Assembly: GCA_903862655.1 (NCBI GenBank)
Contig: CAIOZA010000108.1
Location: 1-33,547 of the forward strand
Origin: an uncultured Ignavibacteria bacterium
GTDB taxonomy: Bacteria > Bacteroidota > Ignavibacteria > Kapaibacteriales > UBA2268
Direction of reading: 5' to 3'
DNA: 33,547 nucleotides
Of this stretch, positions 7,439 to 14,335 are shown one piece after another. The notes under the pieces were generated by a model, which had not been told where the DNA came from, made no database searches, and was given only the letters and a program-made list of their open reading frames with translations. The position numbers were made by a program, and so were the translations under genes. Position 1 is the first letter of the stretch. Each line of letters starts with the position of its first letter.

Positions 7439-7473
7439 ATTCTTTTCCCTTTATTATTTATGATAATTTGATA

Positions 7474-7677
7474 TTATTTTTTCTTGCCCGAATTAAGACC
7501 AAGTATTGTATATAATGGGCAGAAACTGATTGAGCTAGTTAACAGAAAAACCACTGCAACTATCAGTAGAATGACACCAAATGTGCCTGTAACTACATTT
7601 GAAAAATAGAGTATACCCAGCAGTAATGCCACAGTGACTCTTAATGCTCTGTCGATATTTCCCAGATTCTTTTTCAT
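7474..7677 (-). CDS. DUF2892 (YgaP-type) inner-membrane protein
   Basis: 67 residues. It opens with KKNLGNIDRALRVTVALLLG, the typical N-x-G-x-x-DR-x-x-R signature of DUF2892, followed by two hydrophobic helices and CPLYTILGLNSGKKK, where the Cys-Pro-x-Tyr-x-x-LG end is also family-typical. In E. coli YgaP this domain is fused to a rhodanese; here a separate rhodanese lies further along the same run. A strong GGGAG precedes the ATG. Proposed role: a membrane partner for sulfur or thiol chemistry, by family association only. Confidence 0.82.
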   Translation of the reverse strand: MKKNLGNIDRALRVTVALLLGILYFSNVVTGTFGVILLIVAVVFLLTSSISFCPLYTILGLNSGKKK

Positions 7678-7710
7678 AAAAAAACTCCCAAAAATGAAAT
7701 AATAAAAATT

Positions 7711-8991
7711 TTAGTCTAATTCTTTTGCAATTGAGATCGCGGCAATAGTTCCGTCCGCTACAGCTGTAGTGATTTGTCTGTATTTCTTGCTAACAACATC
7801 GCCAACGGCATAAACATCCTTGATATTTGATCTCATATCCTCGTCGGTTTTAATGTATCCCCATTGGTCAGTTGTAAGTTCTTCTTTGAAGAGAGAAGTA
7901 TTTGGCATCATCCCGATAAATATGAACACACCATCGGATTCAATTTTTGACATTTCTTGTGTCTTTACATTCTCGATTTCTGTAATCATTTTGTCGCCGA
8001 CTTTAGTAAAAGCTCTCGGTTCAGTATCGTAAATAACACTTACTTTTGGATTCGCCAGTAATTTTTCCTGTGCTTGCTTATTCGCAGTGAGTTTATCGAA
8101 TTGATGAATCATAGTAATTTTACTTGCAAATCTTGTAATGAATTCAGCTTCTTCAACAGCCGAATTTCCGCCTCCAATCACTACGACTTCTTTATCGACA
8201 AAATACTTAGCATCACATGTTGCGCAATAGGAGATTCCTTTTCCTTTAAGCTCACGTTCACCTTTTGCACCGGTAAGATTAGGTGAAGTGCCGGTTGCAA
8301 TTATAATCTTTTTTGCTTTTAAGGTTTCAAATTCATCAATGACAATTTCTCTTTTTTCGAGGTCAACATTGGTAACGTCAACAGCAACTTTGTAAATTGT
8401 TCCGCAAAGCTTGGTTTGCTCTGACATATTATGAGACAAGAGATAACCCGGCTGAGGATCAATAAATCCAGGATAATTTGAGACCTCGTGTGTAGTGGAA
8501 ACCTGCCCCCCCGGGAGAGCAATATCGATCAATACTGTATTGACCTTAGCCTGGCAAAGATATAACCCTGCTGTTAAACCACCGGGACCACCACCGAGAA
8601 TTGCCACATCGAATTCGGTAACAGAGGGTTTGATCTGTGATTTAATGCTGTCTCTTTTTTCAGAAGAAATCATTAAATCGAGATTTTCAATAATCTCACT
8701 TCTTTTGATTCCACCGCTTAGTCTTTCCCCAATTTCTTTGCCATCATTAAAGAAAACAATTGTTGGAGATGATTTTATTTGTAATAAATCAGCTAGTTCT
8801 CTATTTCCCTGACGGAAAATCTTCAAGAACTTGATTTCTTCACCGTAAAGGTTAGATAGACCTTCGAATTTAGGAGCAAGTGCATCGCATGGAGGACATT
8901 CGGTTGAATAAAAATCAAGTGCTACATTACCACCTTGAATAACTTCATTCTCAAATTCACTGTTTGTAATCTCTTTCATTTCTTTTTCCAT
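7711..8991 (-). CDS. Thioredoxin-thioredoxin reductase fusion
   Basis: 426 residues in two domains. Residues about 5-108 form a thioredoxin domain with YSTECPPC (Cys32, Cys35) and SSPTIVFF (cis-Pro). Residues about 126-425 form an NADPH- and FAD-dependent thioredoxin reductase: FAD-binding GGGPGGLTAG (133-142), PGGQVSTT, the redox pair CATC (Cys256, Cys259), NADP-binding VVIGGGNSAVEEA and the C-terminal YAVGDV plus TTAVADGTIAA. The enzyme should move electrons from NADPH to its own thioredoxin domain and on to targets in the cytoplasm. This order (thioredoxin first) is the reverse of the reductase-thioredoxin fusion of Mycobacterium leprae. The ATG at 8991 is used here; ATG 8979 is possible. 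It lies 69 bases after the TonB receptor gene and before the DUF2892 gene. Confidence 0.92.
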   Translation of the reverse strand: MEKEMKEITNSEFENEVIQGGNVALDFYSTECPPCDALAPKFEGLSNLYGEEIKFLKIFRQGNRELADLLQIKSSPTIVFFNDGKEIGERLSGGIKRSEIIENLDLMISSEKRDSIKSQIKPSVTEFDVAILGGGPGGLTAGLYLCQAKVNTVLIDIALPGGQVSTTHEVSNYPGFIDPQPGYLLSHNMSEQTKLCGTIYKVAVDVTNVDLEKREIVIDEFETLKAKKIIIATGTSPNLTGAKGERELKGKGISYCATCDAKYFVDKEVVVIGGGNSAVEEAEFITRFASKITMIHQFDKLTANKQAQEKLLANPKVSVIYDTEPRAFTKVGDKMITEIENVKTQEMSKIESDGVFIFIGMMPNTSLFKEELTTDQWGYIKTDEDMRSNIKDVYAVGDVVSKKYRQITTAVADGTIAAISIAKELD

Positions 8992-9060
8992 TTATATTAA
9001 TTGAACAAATTTGTTCAGGTCATTGGCAGATAAATTCTGCTGAAAGGTCAAGTCCAGTTC

Positions 9061-11340
9061 TTAAAACAAAATATTTACTCCGAGTACGGGCAAAATTCCA
9101 AAATCTTCTCTGACATTAGTTTTAACAGTACCATCAGCATTTGCTTGAAAGGTATAAGAAATAACATTAGTCCTGTTATAGATATTCCATAGATCCAGAT
9201 AAGCATTAATTGACCAGGAACCGAGATTAAATGTTTTGTCCAAACGCACATCAATCTTATGATAATCAGGATATCTGGCTGAATTCCTGTCACCTTCTAC
9301 GATGAAGTTCATACCTTGTTTCTTAACTACTCCGATATATGGAGTATAAGGATTTCCGGTAGCGTACTGGAATTTTACCCCAAGATTCCATGATTTGAAA
9401 ATTTCATAACCAACAATCAAATTTAATATGTGAGGTCTGTCATACTCAAAAAGATATTCCGGTAGATTGATGTTATCTTGTCTTTTCGATACAGAATATG
9501 TATAGGACAAGCTACCGACAAATCCTTGTGTAAATTTCTTTTGAAGGTACAATTCAAATCCCTGAGAATATCCGATTCCGGTGTTGGAAATTATATTATT
9601 CAGATCATTTACCGTAAGAACACTGTTCATATCCTTGTAATAGGCTTCAACTGTCAGCCTTGTGTCATCGCTGATTCTTTGTTCAAACCCAATAATATAG
9701 TGAGTTGCCTTACTGCTTTTAAGAGTATGATTGGCAGTGTCGATTGCTATCTGGTATGCTGCTGGAGTCTGGTAAAAGATTCCATAAGCTGCATTTAATG
9801 TTGTATTCTGAAATAAATCATAAGATCCGGAAATTCTTGGACTTATATGGTTTTCCTTTGTCAGTGAACTATTGTCATACCTTAGTCCGGCGGTAAAAGC
9901 CAGATTCGACATAGGATGAATCGTGCTCTGAATAAATCCAAAATATTTTTCCGATAAATCTGGGAAATACGAAACAGAGGATGCAGGTATAAGCTGTCCA
10001 CTCTTAGTTGTATCTTCGGGACTCCAGATCGTGTGTTTAGAGTCAACGAATTTAACACCGGCTCCACCCTTGAATTCGAGCCATTTAGTGGTGATGTGAG
10101 TTATCTCAGTTTTTAGAGTATATTCATTTTCGCGGATATCATCTCCCTTTAAATTTTTGTTGATGGCTGTTCCCAAGCGAGTATTCCAACCATTACTCGA
10201 ATAGGAGAATGTTGTCAGTGAAAATGCTTTACTTGAAAACAGAGACTGCCAGTTAATACCAAAAGCCGCACCATAGTCATCTCTGGTCATGTATTCGTAT
10301 TTCGAAATGCCGGCATTTTCTTTAGTAAATCCGGCTTTATCAATCTGATCCAGATAATAAAAACCAATTAAGCTGATTTTATTAATATCATCCAAATTAT
10401 AAGTAACTTTACCAACTGCATCATAGTATCTGGGAGCTGCCGGTTTATTCATTGCAGCAGTAAGAATATCAAAAAAACCTCTTCGTAATGAGAAGATTAC
10501 TGAGCTGTTTTCTGTGATAGGACCATCAACAGTAATTCCGAAACCTGCAAGATTTAGATTAACATCGGTATTGAACATCTCTTTATTCCCATCATTGAGT
10601 GTCATATCAAAAACGGATGACATTTTATCTCCATATTTGGACGGGAAACCTCCGGTCAGAAAATCAACTTTTTTTAACAAAGATGGATTTATTACACTTA
10701 TAACCCCCATTGATTCACCCGATCTTGCAAAATGAATCGGATTATAAATTTCAATATCATCAAGCAGCGTTAAATTTTCATCAGGGCTTCCACCACGGAC
10801 AATAAGCTGAGCACTCTTTCCCCCGGCTGTAGAAACACCGGGTAGTGACTGCATAACACGGAATATATCTTCAGCTGAACCGGGAGAGCGCCTTATTTCC
10901 TGACTTTCGAGTGTCTTAATACTTGCAGGATTATCAATCAATTTCGGGAAATAATCTTCTGAAACTGTTACTCCTTCTGATTTAACTGAGATAGAATTCA
11001 TCTCACTGTTTACGGCTTTGTTTCTATTGGCAACAACTACAATATCAGCCAACGCAATCTGCTGGTAACCAACGCTACTGATTTTTAAAAGGTGGATTCC
11101 AACGGGTACTTTGTTAATCACAAAATAGCCTTTCTTATTTGTGATACTGCCAAGTTTAGTTCCATCAATCCTGATTGTTGCTGATATAATCGGTTGCTTT
11201 GTTTCGGCATTAATAACGGTACCCGAAATAGTTCCGGTTGATTCCTGAGCAATGGCAATATTTATATTAAATCCGATAAGCATTATTATTAATAATGTAG
11301 AGTATATTCCGGTAATAATTTTTATCATTCTTATAGTCAT
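9061..11340 (-). CDS. TonB-dependent outer-membrane receptor with carboxypeptidase-like N-terminal domain
   Basis: From ATG 11340 the protein has 759 residues. A signal peptide ends near IAIA-Q; a CarboxypepD_reg-like domain follows (GTISGTVINAETKQPIISATIRI into VGIHLLKISSVGYQ), then a plug domain (IRRSPGSAEDIFRVMQSLPG, LIVRGGSPDENLTLLDDIEI) and a 22-strand-type beta barrel ending VLGVNILF with the C-terminal Phe of outer-membrane barrels. Such receptors import ligands with energy from TonB-ExbBD; no susD or tonB is in the window. The frame reaches back to a TTG at 11367, which would overlap the radical SAM gene; the ATG leaves one base after the radical SAM stop (TAA, 11344-11342), so translation is likely coupled. 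The ligand is unknown; a modified peptide, a metal complex or a thiol compound would fit the operon. Confidence 0.9.
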   Translation of the reverse strand: MTIRMIKIITGIYSTLLIIMLIGFNINIAIAQESTGTISGTVINAETKQPIISATIRIDGTKLGSITNKKGYFVINKVPVGIHLLKISSVGYQQIALADIVVVANRNKAVNSEMNSISVKSEGVTVSEDYFPKLIDNPASIKTLESQEIRRSPGSAEDIFRVMQSLPGVSTAGGKSAQLIVRGGSPDENLTLLDDIEIYNPIHFARSGESMGVISVINPSLLKKVDFLTGGFPSKYGDKMSSVFDMTLNDGNKEMFNTDVNLNLAGFGITVDGPITENSSVIFSLRRGFFDILTAAMNKPAAPRYYDAVGKVTYNLDDINKISLIGFYYLDQIDKAGFTKENAGISKYEYMTRDDYGAAFGINWQSLFSSKAFSLTTFSYSSNGWNTRLGTAINKNLKGDDIRENEYTLKTEITHITTKWLEFKGGAGVKFVDSKHTIWSPEDTTKSGQLIPASSVSYFPDLSEKYFGFIQSTIHPMSNLAFTAGLRYDNSSLTKENHISPRISGSYDLFQNTTLNAAYGIFYQTPAAYQIAIDTANHTLKSSKATHYIIGFEQRISDDTRLTVEAYYKDMNSVLTVNDLNNIISNTGIGYSQGFELYLQKKFTQGFVGSLSYTYSVSKRQDNINLPEYLFEYDRPHILNLIVGYEIFKSWNLGVKFQYATGNPYTPYIGVVKKQGMNFIVEGDRNSARYPDYHKIDVRLDKTFNLGSWSINAYLDLWNIYNRTNVISYTFQANADGTVKTNVREDFGILPVLGVNILF

Positions 11341-11341
11341 T

Positions 11342-12661
11342 TTATTCAAAATATGCTGCAAAACCAAGCTCCAGCAATTCCTTTACTGGTCTGCAGTCTG
11401 GTGAGCATATTTTATTTGTGATATTTTTTGCAACAGATCCGCATCCTCCGCCACAAGCTAATTGTAAATTACATTCTTTGCAGGCATCAATTTCTGTAAC
11501 ATCTCTAGACTGCCATAGTTCGATTGTATCTTGCTCAAGTTTTATTTCAGGATAGAATGTTCCTAAAGATTCACCCGGTTTACCAACCGTCGCAGTGCAT
11601 GAGTAAATATGTCCTGTATAATCAAAAGCCCATTCAGTCTTACAGGCTGGGCAGGAATCGAATAATGGATTTGGCAGTTCGCCGTTTTCAAACAGAAATT
11701 TGCTTATTGAATAGGATGGTTCGTAGAATTTTGTAACCTGAGGATTGGACTTTATCATTTCATAAAGTTCTTCATAAAGGCTGATTCTGCTTAAAAGATT
11801 ATCCGAAGAAAACTGACAATGATGCAATTCATAATTTCTTCCCAATTGGGTTTTGAAGAACTGGCTGCTGGTCCATCCTTTTTCAATAGCAAAATTTGCT
11901 AAGTCAGGTATAGAATTGATGTTTTCTTTATCTACAACCATTCTGAGATTCACAACAAGATCGTTCTTCAAACATTCATCAATTCCATTCACAATTTGAT
12001 CAAATGTTGGATTTCCATTTTTTAACAATCTGCGTTTATTATGAATAGCTTCGGTACCATCCAGCGTTATCTGTATTTCGCGTACAGTTGCTGTTTTCAG
12101 AACATCAATATATTCCGTCAGATGAAAACCGTTTGTTACCAGTGAGAGTTCTATACCTGCTGAACTTGCTTTTTGAAATATATAAGCTATAATAGCTTTC
12201 TGCTTTTGTGTGTTCAAAAGCGGTTCACCACCGAAAATGGTTATATACTTCTTTTTCTCAGCAAAGGTCTTAGCAACATATTCAAAAAAAGAGTCCACAA
12301 TCTCAAAAGTAACCTCTGTCTTTGCATTTGTATATTCATCCTGATAGCAATAAGAACATGCAAAATTACAAGCATAATTAGGCACAAAAAATATCTGCAC
12401 TTCGTCATCATCTCGCTGATCCAGAAAATTAAGATATGCATTACGGTAATTTTTCTTTTCCAGCTCAGCATCAGTGAAATATCCTTTATTGATTAAATCA
12501 GGTAATAACACTGAATCGGATTGAAATTCCCTTCTCAAAGTTTCAATCTGCTCGAATTCAACTGAAGATAAAATATCAGCATTGCCTGACAGTAGATTAA
12601 CTATGTAATACTTGTCAGAGTCCTTGATTTTTGAAGATATGTTGTATTTCGAGTAATTCAT
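11342..12661 (-). CDS. Radical SAM/SPASM peptide-maturase-type enzyme
   Basis: 439 residues. Residues 1-90 form an N-terminal part without Cys, starting YYIVNLLSG, like the leader-contact part of peptide maturases. The radical SAM core has the 4Fe-4S motif CNFACSYC (Cys98, Cys102, Cys105), a GGEPLLN segment for SAM binding and VTNGFHLT. The C-terminal SPASM domain shows SCPACKTEWAFDYTGHIYSC, then CKECNLQLACGGGC and CSPDC, enough Cys for two auxiliary clusters. Enzymes of this class make thioether, C-C or epimerised links in ribosomal peptides or act as sulfatase activators; no sulfatase is in the window. The candidate peptide gene lies only 12 bases upstream, and the TonB receptor gene starts one base after the stop. 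The exact chemistry is not predictable. Confidence 0.88.
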   Translation of the reverse strand: MNYSKYNISSKIKDSDKYYIVNLLSGNADILSSVEFEQIETLRREFQSDSVLLPDLINKGYFTDAELEKKNYRNAYLNFLDQRDDDEVQIFFVPNYACNFACSYCYQDEYTNAKTEVTFEIVDSFFEYVAKTFAEKKKYITIFGGEPLLNTQKQKAIIAYIFQKASSAGIELSLVTNGFHLTEYIDVLKTATVREIQITLDGTEAIHNKRRLLKNGNPTFDQIVNGIDECLKNDLVVNLRMVVDKENINSIPDLANFAIEKGWTSSQFFKTQLGRNYELHHCQFSSDNLLSRISLYEELYEMIKSNPQVTKFYEPSYSISKFLFENGELPNPLFDSCPACKTEWAFDYTGHIYSCTATVGKPGESLGTFYPEIKLEQDTIELWQSRDVTEIDACKECNLQLACGGGCGSVAKNITNKICSPDCRPVKELLELGFAAYFE

Positions 12662-12673
12662 TTAGTCTTACAA

Positions 12674-12787
12674 TTAATCGTGACATCCAGCTTTGATAAC
12701 AGAAGTTTTTGCACAGCATTGAGCATTTTTCTGATTTGTATTAGCTTTGGATGATGTTTGAATTTTTTTCTTAATTAATGTTTTCAT
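12674..12787 (-). CDS. Small Cys-containing peptide, candidate radical SAM substrate (RiPP precursor)
   Basis: A 37-codon gene too short for usual ORF cut-offs. It starts MKTLIKKKIQTSSK and ends with QCCAKTSVIKAGCHD, so a Lys-rich, Ser/Thr/Asn-rich leader-like half is followed by a Cys-bearing core (Cys24, Cys25, Cys35) and a terminal His-Asp. AAAGGA lies about 8 bases before the ATG, a good ribosome binding site. It fits exactly between the ArsM-like gene (15 bases) and the radical SAM gene (12 bases), both on the same strand, which is the standard position of a RiPP precursor. No signal peptide or membrane segment. Size, position and the concentration of Cys support the call; no family is recognised and modification is inferred. 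An alternative is a small Cys-based metal- or metalloid-binding peptide that is not modified. Confidence 0.72.
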   Translation of the reverse strand: MKTLIKKKIQTSSKANTNQKNAQCCAKTSVIKAGCHD

Positions 12788-12802
12788 TTTACAATCCTTT
12801 TT

Positions 12803-13453
12803 TTAGTTTAAAATTTGTTCTGCATTTTTGTTCTTTATGCTTTTAATAGTTATGCTAACCACATCGATCTTACCTTTGGAATAAGGTTGTGATTCTTCAA
12901 GAATATCAATCTTGGTGAATCCTGCTTTATGCAAAACCGACATGTAATCTTCTTTTGTGATTGATCCTGCCCAACACTCAGCTACTGCTGCAGGATCATT
13001 TCTATATTCATCAGGCACTGTATCGGTTGAATAAATATCACTGATAACAAAGCGGCCATTGTCTTTCAGTACGCGGAAAATTTCATTCCAAACAGCTTGC
13101 TTGTCTGTAGCGTGATTCAATGTGCAATTTGAGATTATAAGATCAATAGAAATATCGGGCAAAGGAATTACTTCCAACTCACTTTTGATAAATTCGACAT
13201 TGCTAATGTCAAACTTCTCAGCATTCTTCCTGGCTTTGTCAAGCATTCCGTCGGTTATATCCAGACCATAAGAAAAGCCAGTCGGACCTACTTCCTCAGC
13301 CATTCTGATTACATCGGTTCCTCTTCCGCTCCCAAGATCTAAACAAACCTCTCCTGTTTTCGGTTGAGCATAATCAATTGCTCCCCCGCATGACAAACAG
13401 CATGAGCTTTCCGCTAATTTTGTATATCTTTCTTCTATCGCTATCTGAGCCAT
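12803..13453 (-). CDS. ArsM-like SAM-dependent methyltransferase
   Basis: From ATG 13453 (AAAGGA about 8 bases upstream) the protein has 216 residues; the open frame reaches 13510, but the extra residues lack homologous character. SAM-binding motif I is VCLDLGSGRGTDVIR (36-50), followed by motif II YGLDITDGML. The pattern matches arsenite S-adenosylmethyltransferase: VGPTG, MLDKARKNAEK, SNVEF, SNC, FVISDIYS, and the late ECWAGSITKEDY. The three Cys positions that bind As(III) in ArsM are present: in SCGG (Cys22, with extra Cys18 and Cys19), SNC (Cys110) and ECWAG (Cys160). In the third block SNC is followed by TLNH, where ArsM usually has VINL. Arsenic methylation is therefore plausible, but the next gene is a Cys peptide and no arsR, acr3 or arsC is nearby, so a peptide or thiol-bound substrate is also possible. 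Confidence 0.82.
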   Translation of the reverse strand: MAQIAIEERYTKLAESSCCLSCGGAIDYAQPKTGEVCLDLGSGRGTDVIRMAEEVGPTGFSYGLDITDGMLDKARKNAEKFDISNVEFIKSELEVIPLPDISIDLIISNCTLNHATDKQAVWNEIFRVLKDNGRFVISDIYSTDTVPDEYRNDPAAVAECWAGSITKEDYMSVLHKAGFTKIDILEESQPYSKGKIDVVSITIKSIKNKNAEQILN

Positions 13454-13481
13454 TATTATATCCTTTATATTCCTATTATTA

Positions 13482-13739
13482 TTAACATACTGAACATGGT
13501 CTCTTGACAAAGACTACTCCTAACAAACTGCCGATCAAAGTGCTCGAAACCGGATTACTAGCTAAAGCACATGAGCCGGATGTACAGCCTACAAAAGTAT
13601 AGTATAAAAACCCGGCTAATCCGCCTATTACTATTCCCAGAGCGAGCTTATATTTTCGGGCAAAGCCAATAAATTTATTCTGATTCTGAGTATCTTTGGA
13701 GGTTTCGCATGTATTTTGCATCATTTTCTTAAATAACAT
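13482..13739 (-). CDS. DUF6132-family small membrane protein
   Basis: About 85 residues from ATG 13739; ATGs at 13724 and 13721 are also possible starts, and no clear ribosome binding site decides. After a polar N-terminal part, a hydrophobic helix KLALGIVIGGLAGFLYYTF leads to VGCTSGSCALASNP, the signature of the family, then a second helix SSTLIGSLLGVVFV and a C-terminal RPCSVC. The Cys in GCTSGSC and the terminal CSVC could bind metal or form disulfides. Family function is unknown. It is the first gene of the long minus-strand run, 28 bases before the ArsM-like gene. Confidence 0.8.
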   Translation of the reverse strand: MLFKKMMQNTCETSKDTQNQNKFIGFARKYKLALGIVIGGLAGFLYYTFVGCTSGSCALASNPVSSTLIGSLLGVVFVKRPCSVC

Positions 13740-13766
13740 TCTTAAAAACAAATATTTCTGTCAATT

Positions 13767-13774
13767 CAAATTTA
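13767..13774 (-). promoter_or_regulatory. Possible -7 element of the redox/RiPP operon
   Basis: On the minus strand TAAATTTG matches the Bacteroidota -7 consensus TAnnTTTG. It lies 28-43 bases before the possible starts of the DUF6132 gene. A clear TTTG at the -33 distance is missing (a TTTA occurs near 13792-13795), so the call is tentative. Confidence 0.35.
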
Positions 13775-13789
13775 CAAAAAATATTTAAC

Positions 13790-13888
13790 TTTAAATCGTT
13801 TTAGTATCACTTTTATTTTATTTTTTTATAAAAAAATATTTTTCCCAGCATTTAAAACAATTCGGTTTTTAAGTCGTTTTGATAGCAC
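13790..13888. repeat. Imperfect 21-bp direct repeats between divergent genes
   Basis: Two copies in the same orientation, 13790-13810 and 13868-13888, match at 17 of 21 positions; the cores are TCGTTTTAGTATCAC (13796-13810) and TCGTTTTGATAGCAC (13874-13888). The left copy lies at the -33 region of the possible operon promoter and the right copy overlaps the -35 box of the promoter for the divergent zinc-ribbon gene. The arrangement suggests operators for one regulator acting on both sides, or remnants of an element end. Confidence 0.5.
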
Positions 13889-13906
13889 CTAATTATTAAG
13901 TATAAA
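13879..13906 (+). promoter_or_regulatory. Sigma-70-like promoter for the zinc-ribbon gene
   Basis: TTGATA (13879-13884) and TATAAA (13901-13906) are separated by 16 bases, each one mismatch from the general sigma-70 consensus. Transcription would start near 13913, only about five bases before the ATG at 13917, so the mRNA would be almost leaderless or a later start is used. Confidence 0.4.
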
Positions 13907-13916
13907 AAGTTAATCT

Positions 13917-14330
13917 ATGTTATTCAATAATGATCTTACTGAGGCTCGTTTAAATGAATTATTTACCGAAAACGATAAATGTTTGGAGTTTTTGGCTGAG
14001 CTAAAATGGGCTGATGGTTTTGAATGTCGGAAATGTGGAAATAAGAATTACTGTCCTGGAAAATCACCGCATTCCAGAAGATGTACTAAATGTAAAAGTG
14101 AAGAATCCGCGACTACAGGAACGATTTTCCATCACTGTAGATTCGATATAAATAAAGCCTTCTATATAGCTTACTCTGTCTGCAAGAGCAATTCAGACAT
14201 ATCTTCCTATGAATTTGCAAGAAGATTATCCTTAAGGCAGATGACTTGCTGGAAATTCAAGGATAAACTAAAAAAAGTTATTGAAGCTAATGGTGAATTA
14301 TCCGAAAATTGGATTGAAATTTTGAAATAA
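13917..14330 (+). CDS. Stand-alone IS1595/ISXO2-type zinc-ribbon protein
   Basis: 137 residues. The stretch LFTENDKCLEFLAELKWADGF followed by CRKCGNKNYC and RRCTKCKSEES is the transposase zinc-ribbon of IS1595-family elements (two CxxC pairs), followed by an HTH-like part in which DISSYEFARRLSLRQMTCWKFKDKL is conserved. The DDE/ISXO2 catalytic domain that follows in a full transposase (about 300 residues) is absent: the frame stops at TAA 14328-14330, five bases before the IS4 inverted repeat. Similar short proteins are known from Bacteroidota, so it may be a domesticated DNA-binding protein or a transposase cut off by the IS4 element. Its own reading frame is intact and in the opposite direction to the redox operon. 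Confidence 0.72.
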   Translation: MLFNNDLTEARLNELFTENDKCLEFLAELKWADGFECRKCGNKNYCPGKSPHSRRCTKCKSEESATTGTIFHHCRFDINKAFYIAYSVCKSNSDISSYEFARRLSLRQMTCWKFKDKLKKVIEANGELSENWIEILK

Positions 14331-14335
14331 GAGAT

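Noticed and set aside
11341-11367. TTG start of the TonB receptor overlapping the radical SAM gene
   Set aside because: The signal peptide begins properly only after ATG 11340 or 11328, and the upstream residues have no role.
12241-12496. Open frames on both strands inside the radical SAM gene
   Set aside because: They lie fully inside a gene with clear motifs and have no recognisable features.
13454-13510. Longer start for the ArsM-like gene
   Set aside because: The extra 19 residues are polar and unlike the family, and AAAGGA stands at the right distance from ATG 13453.
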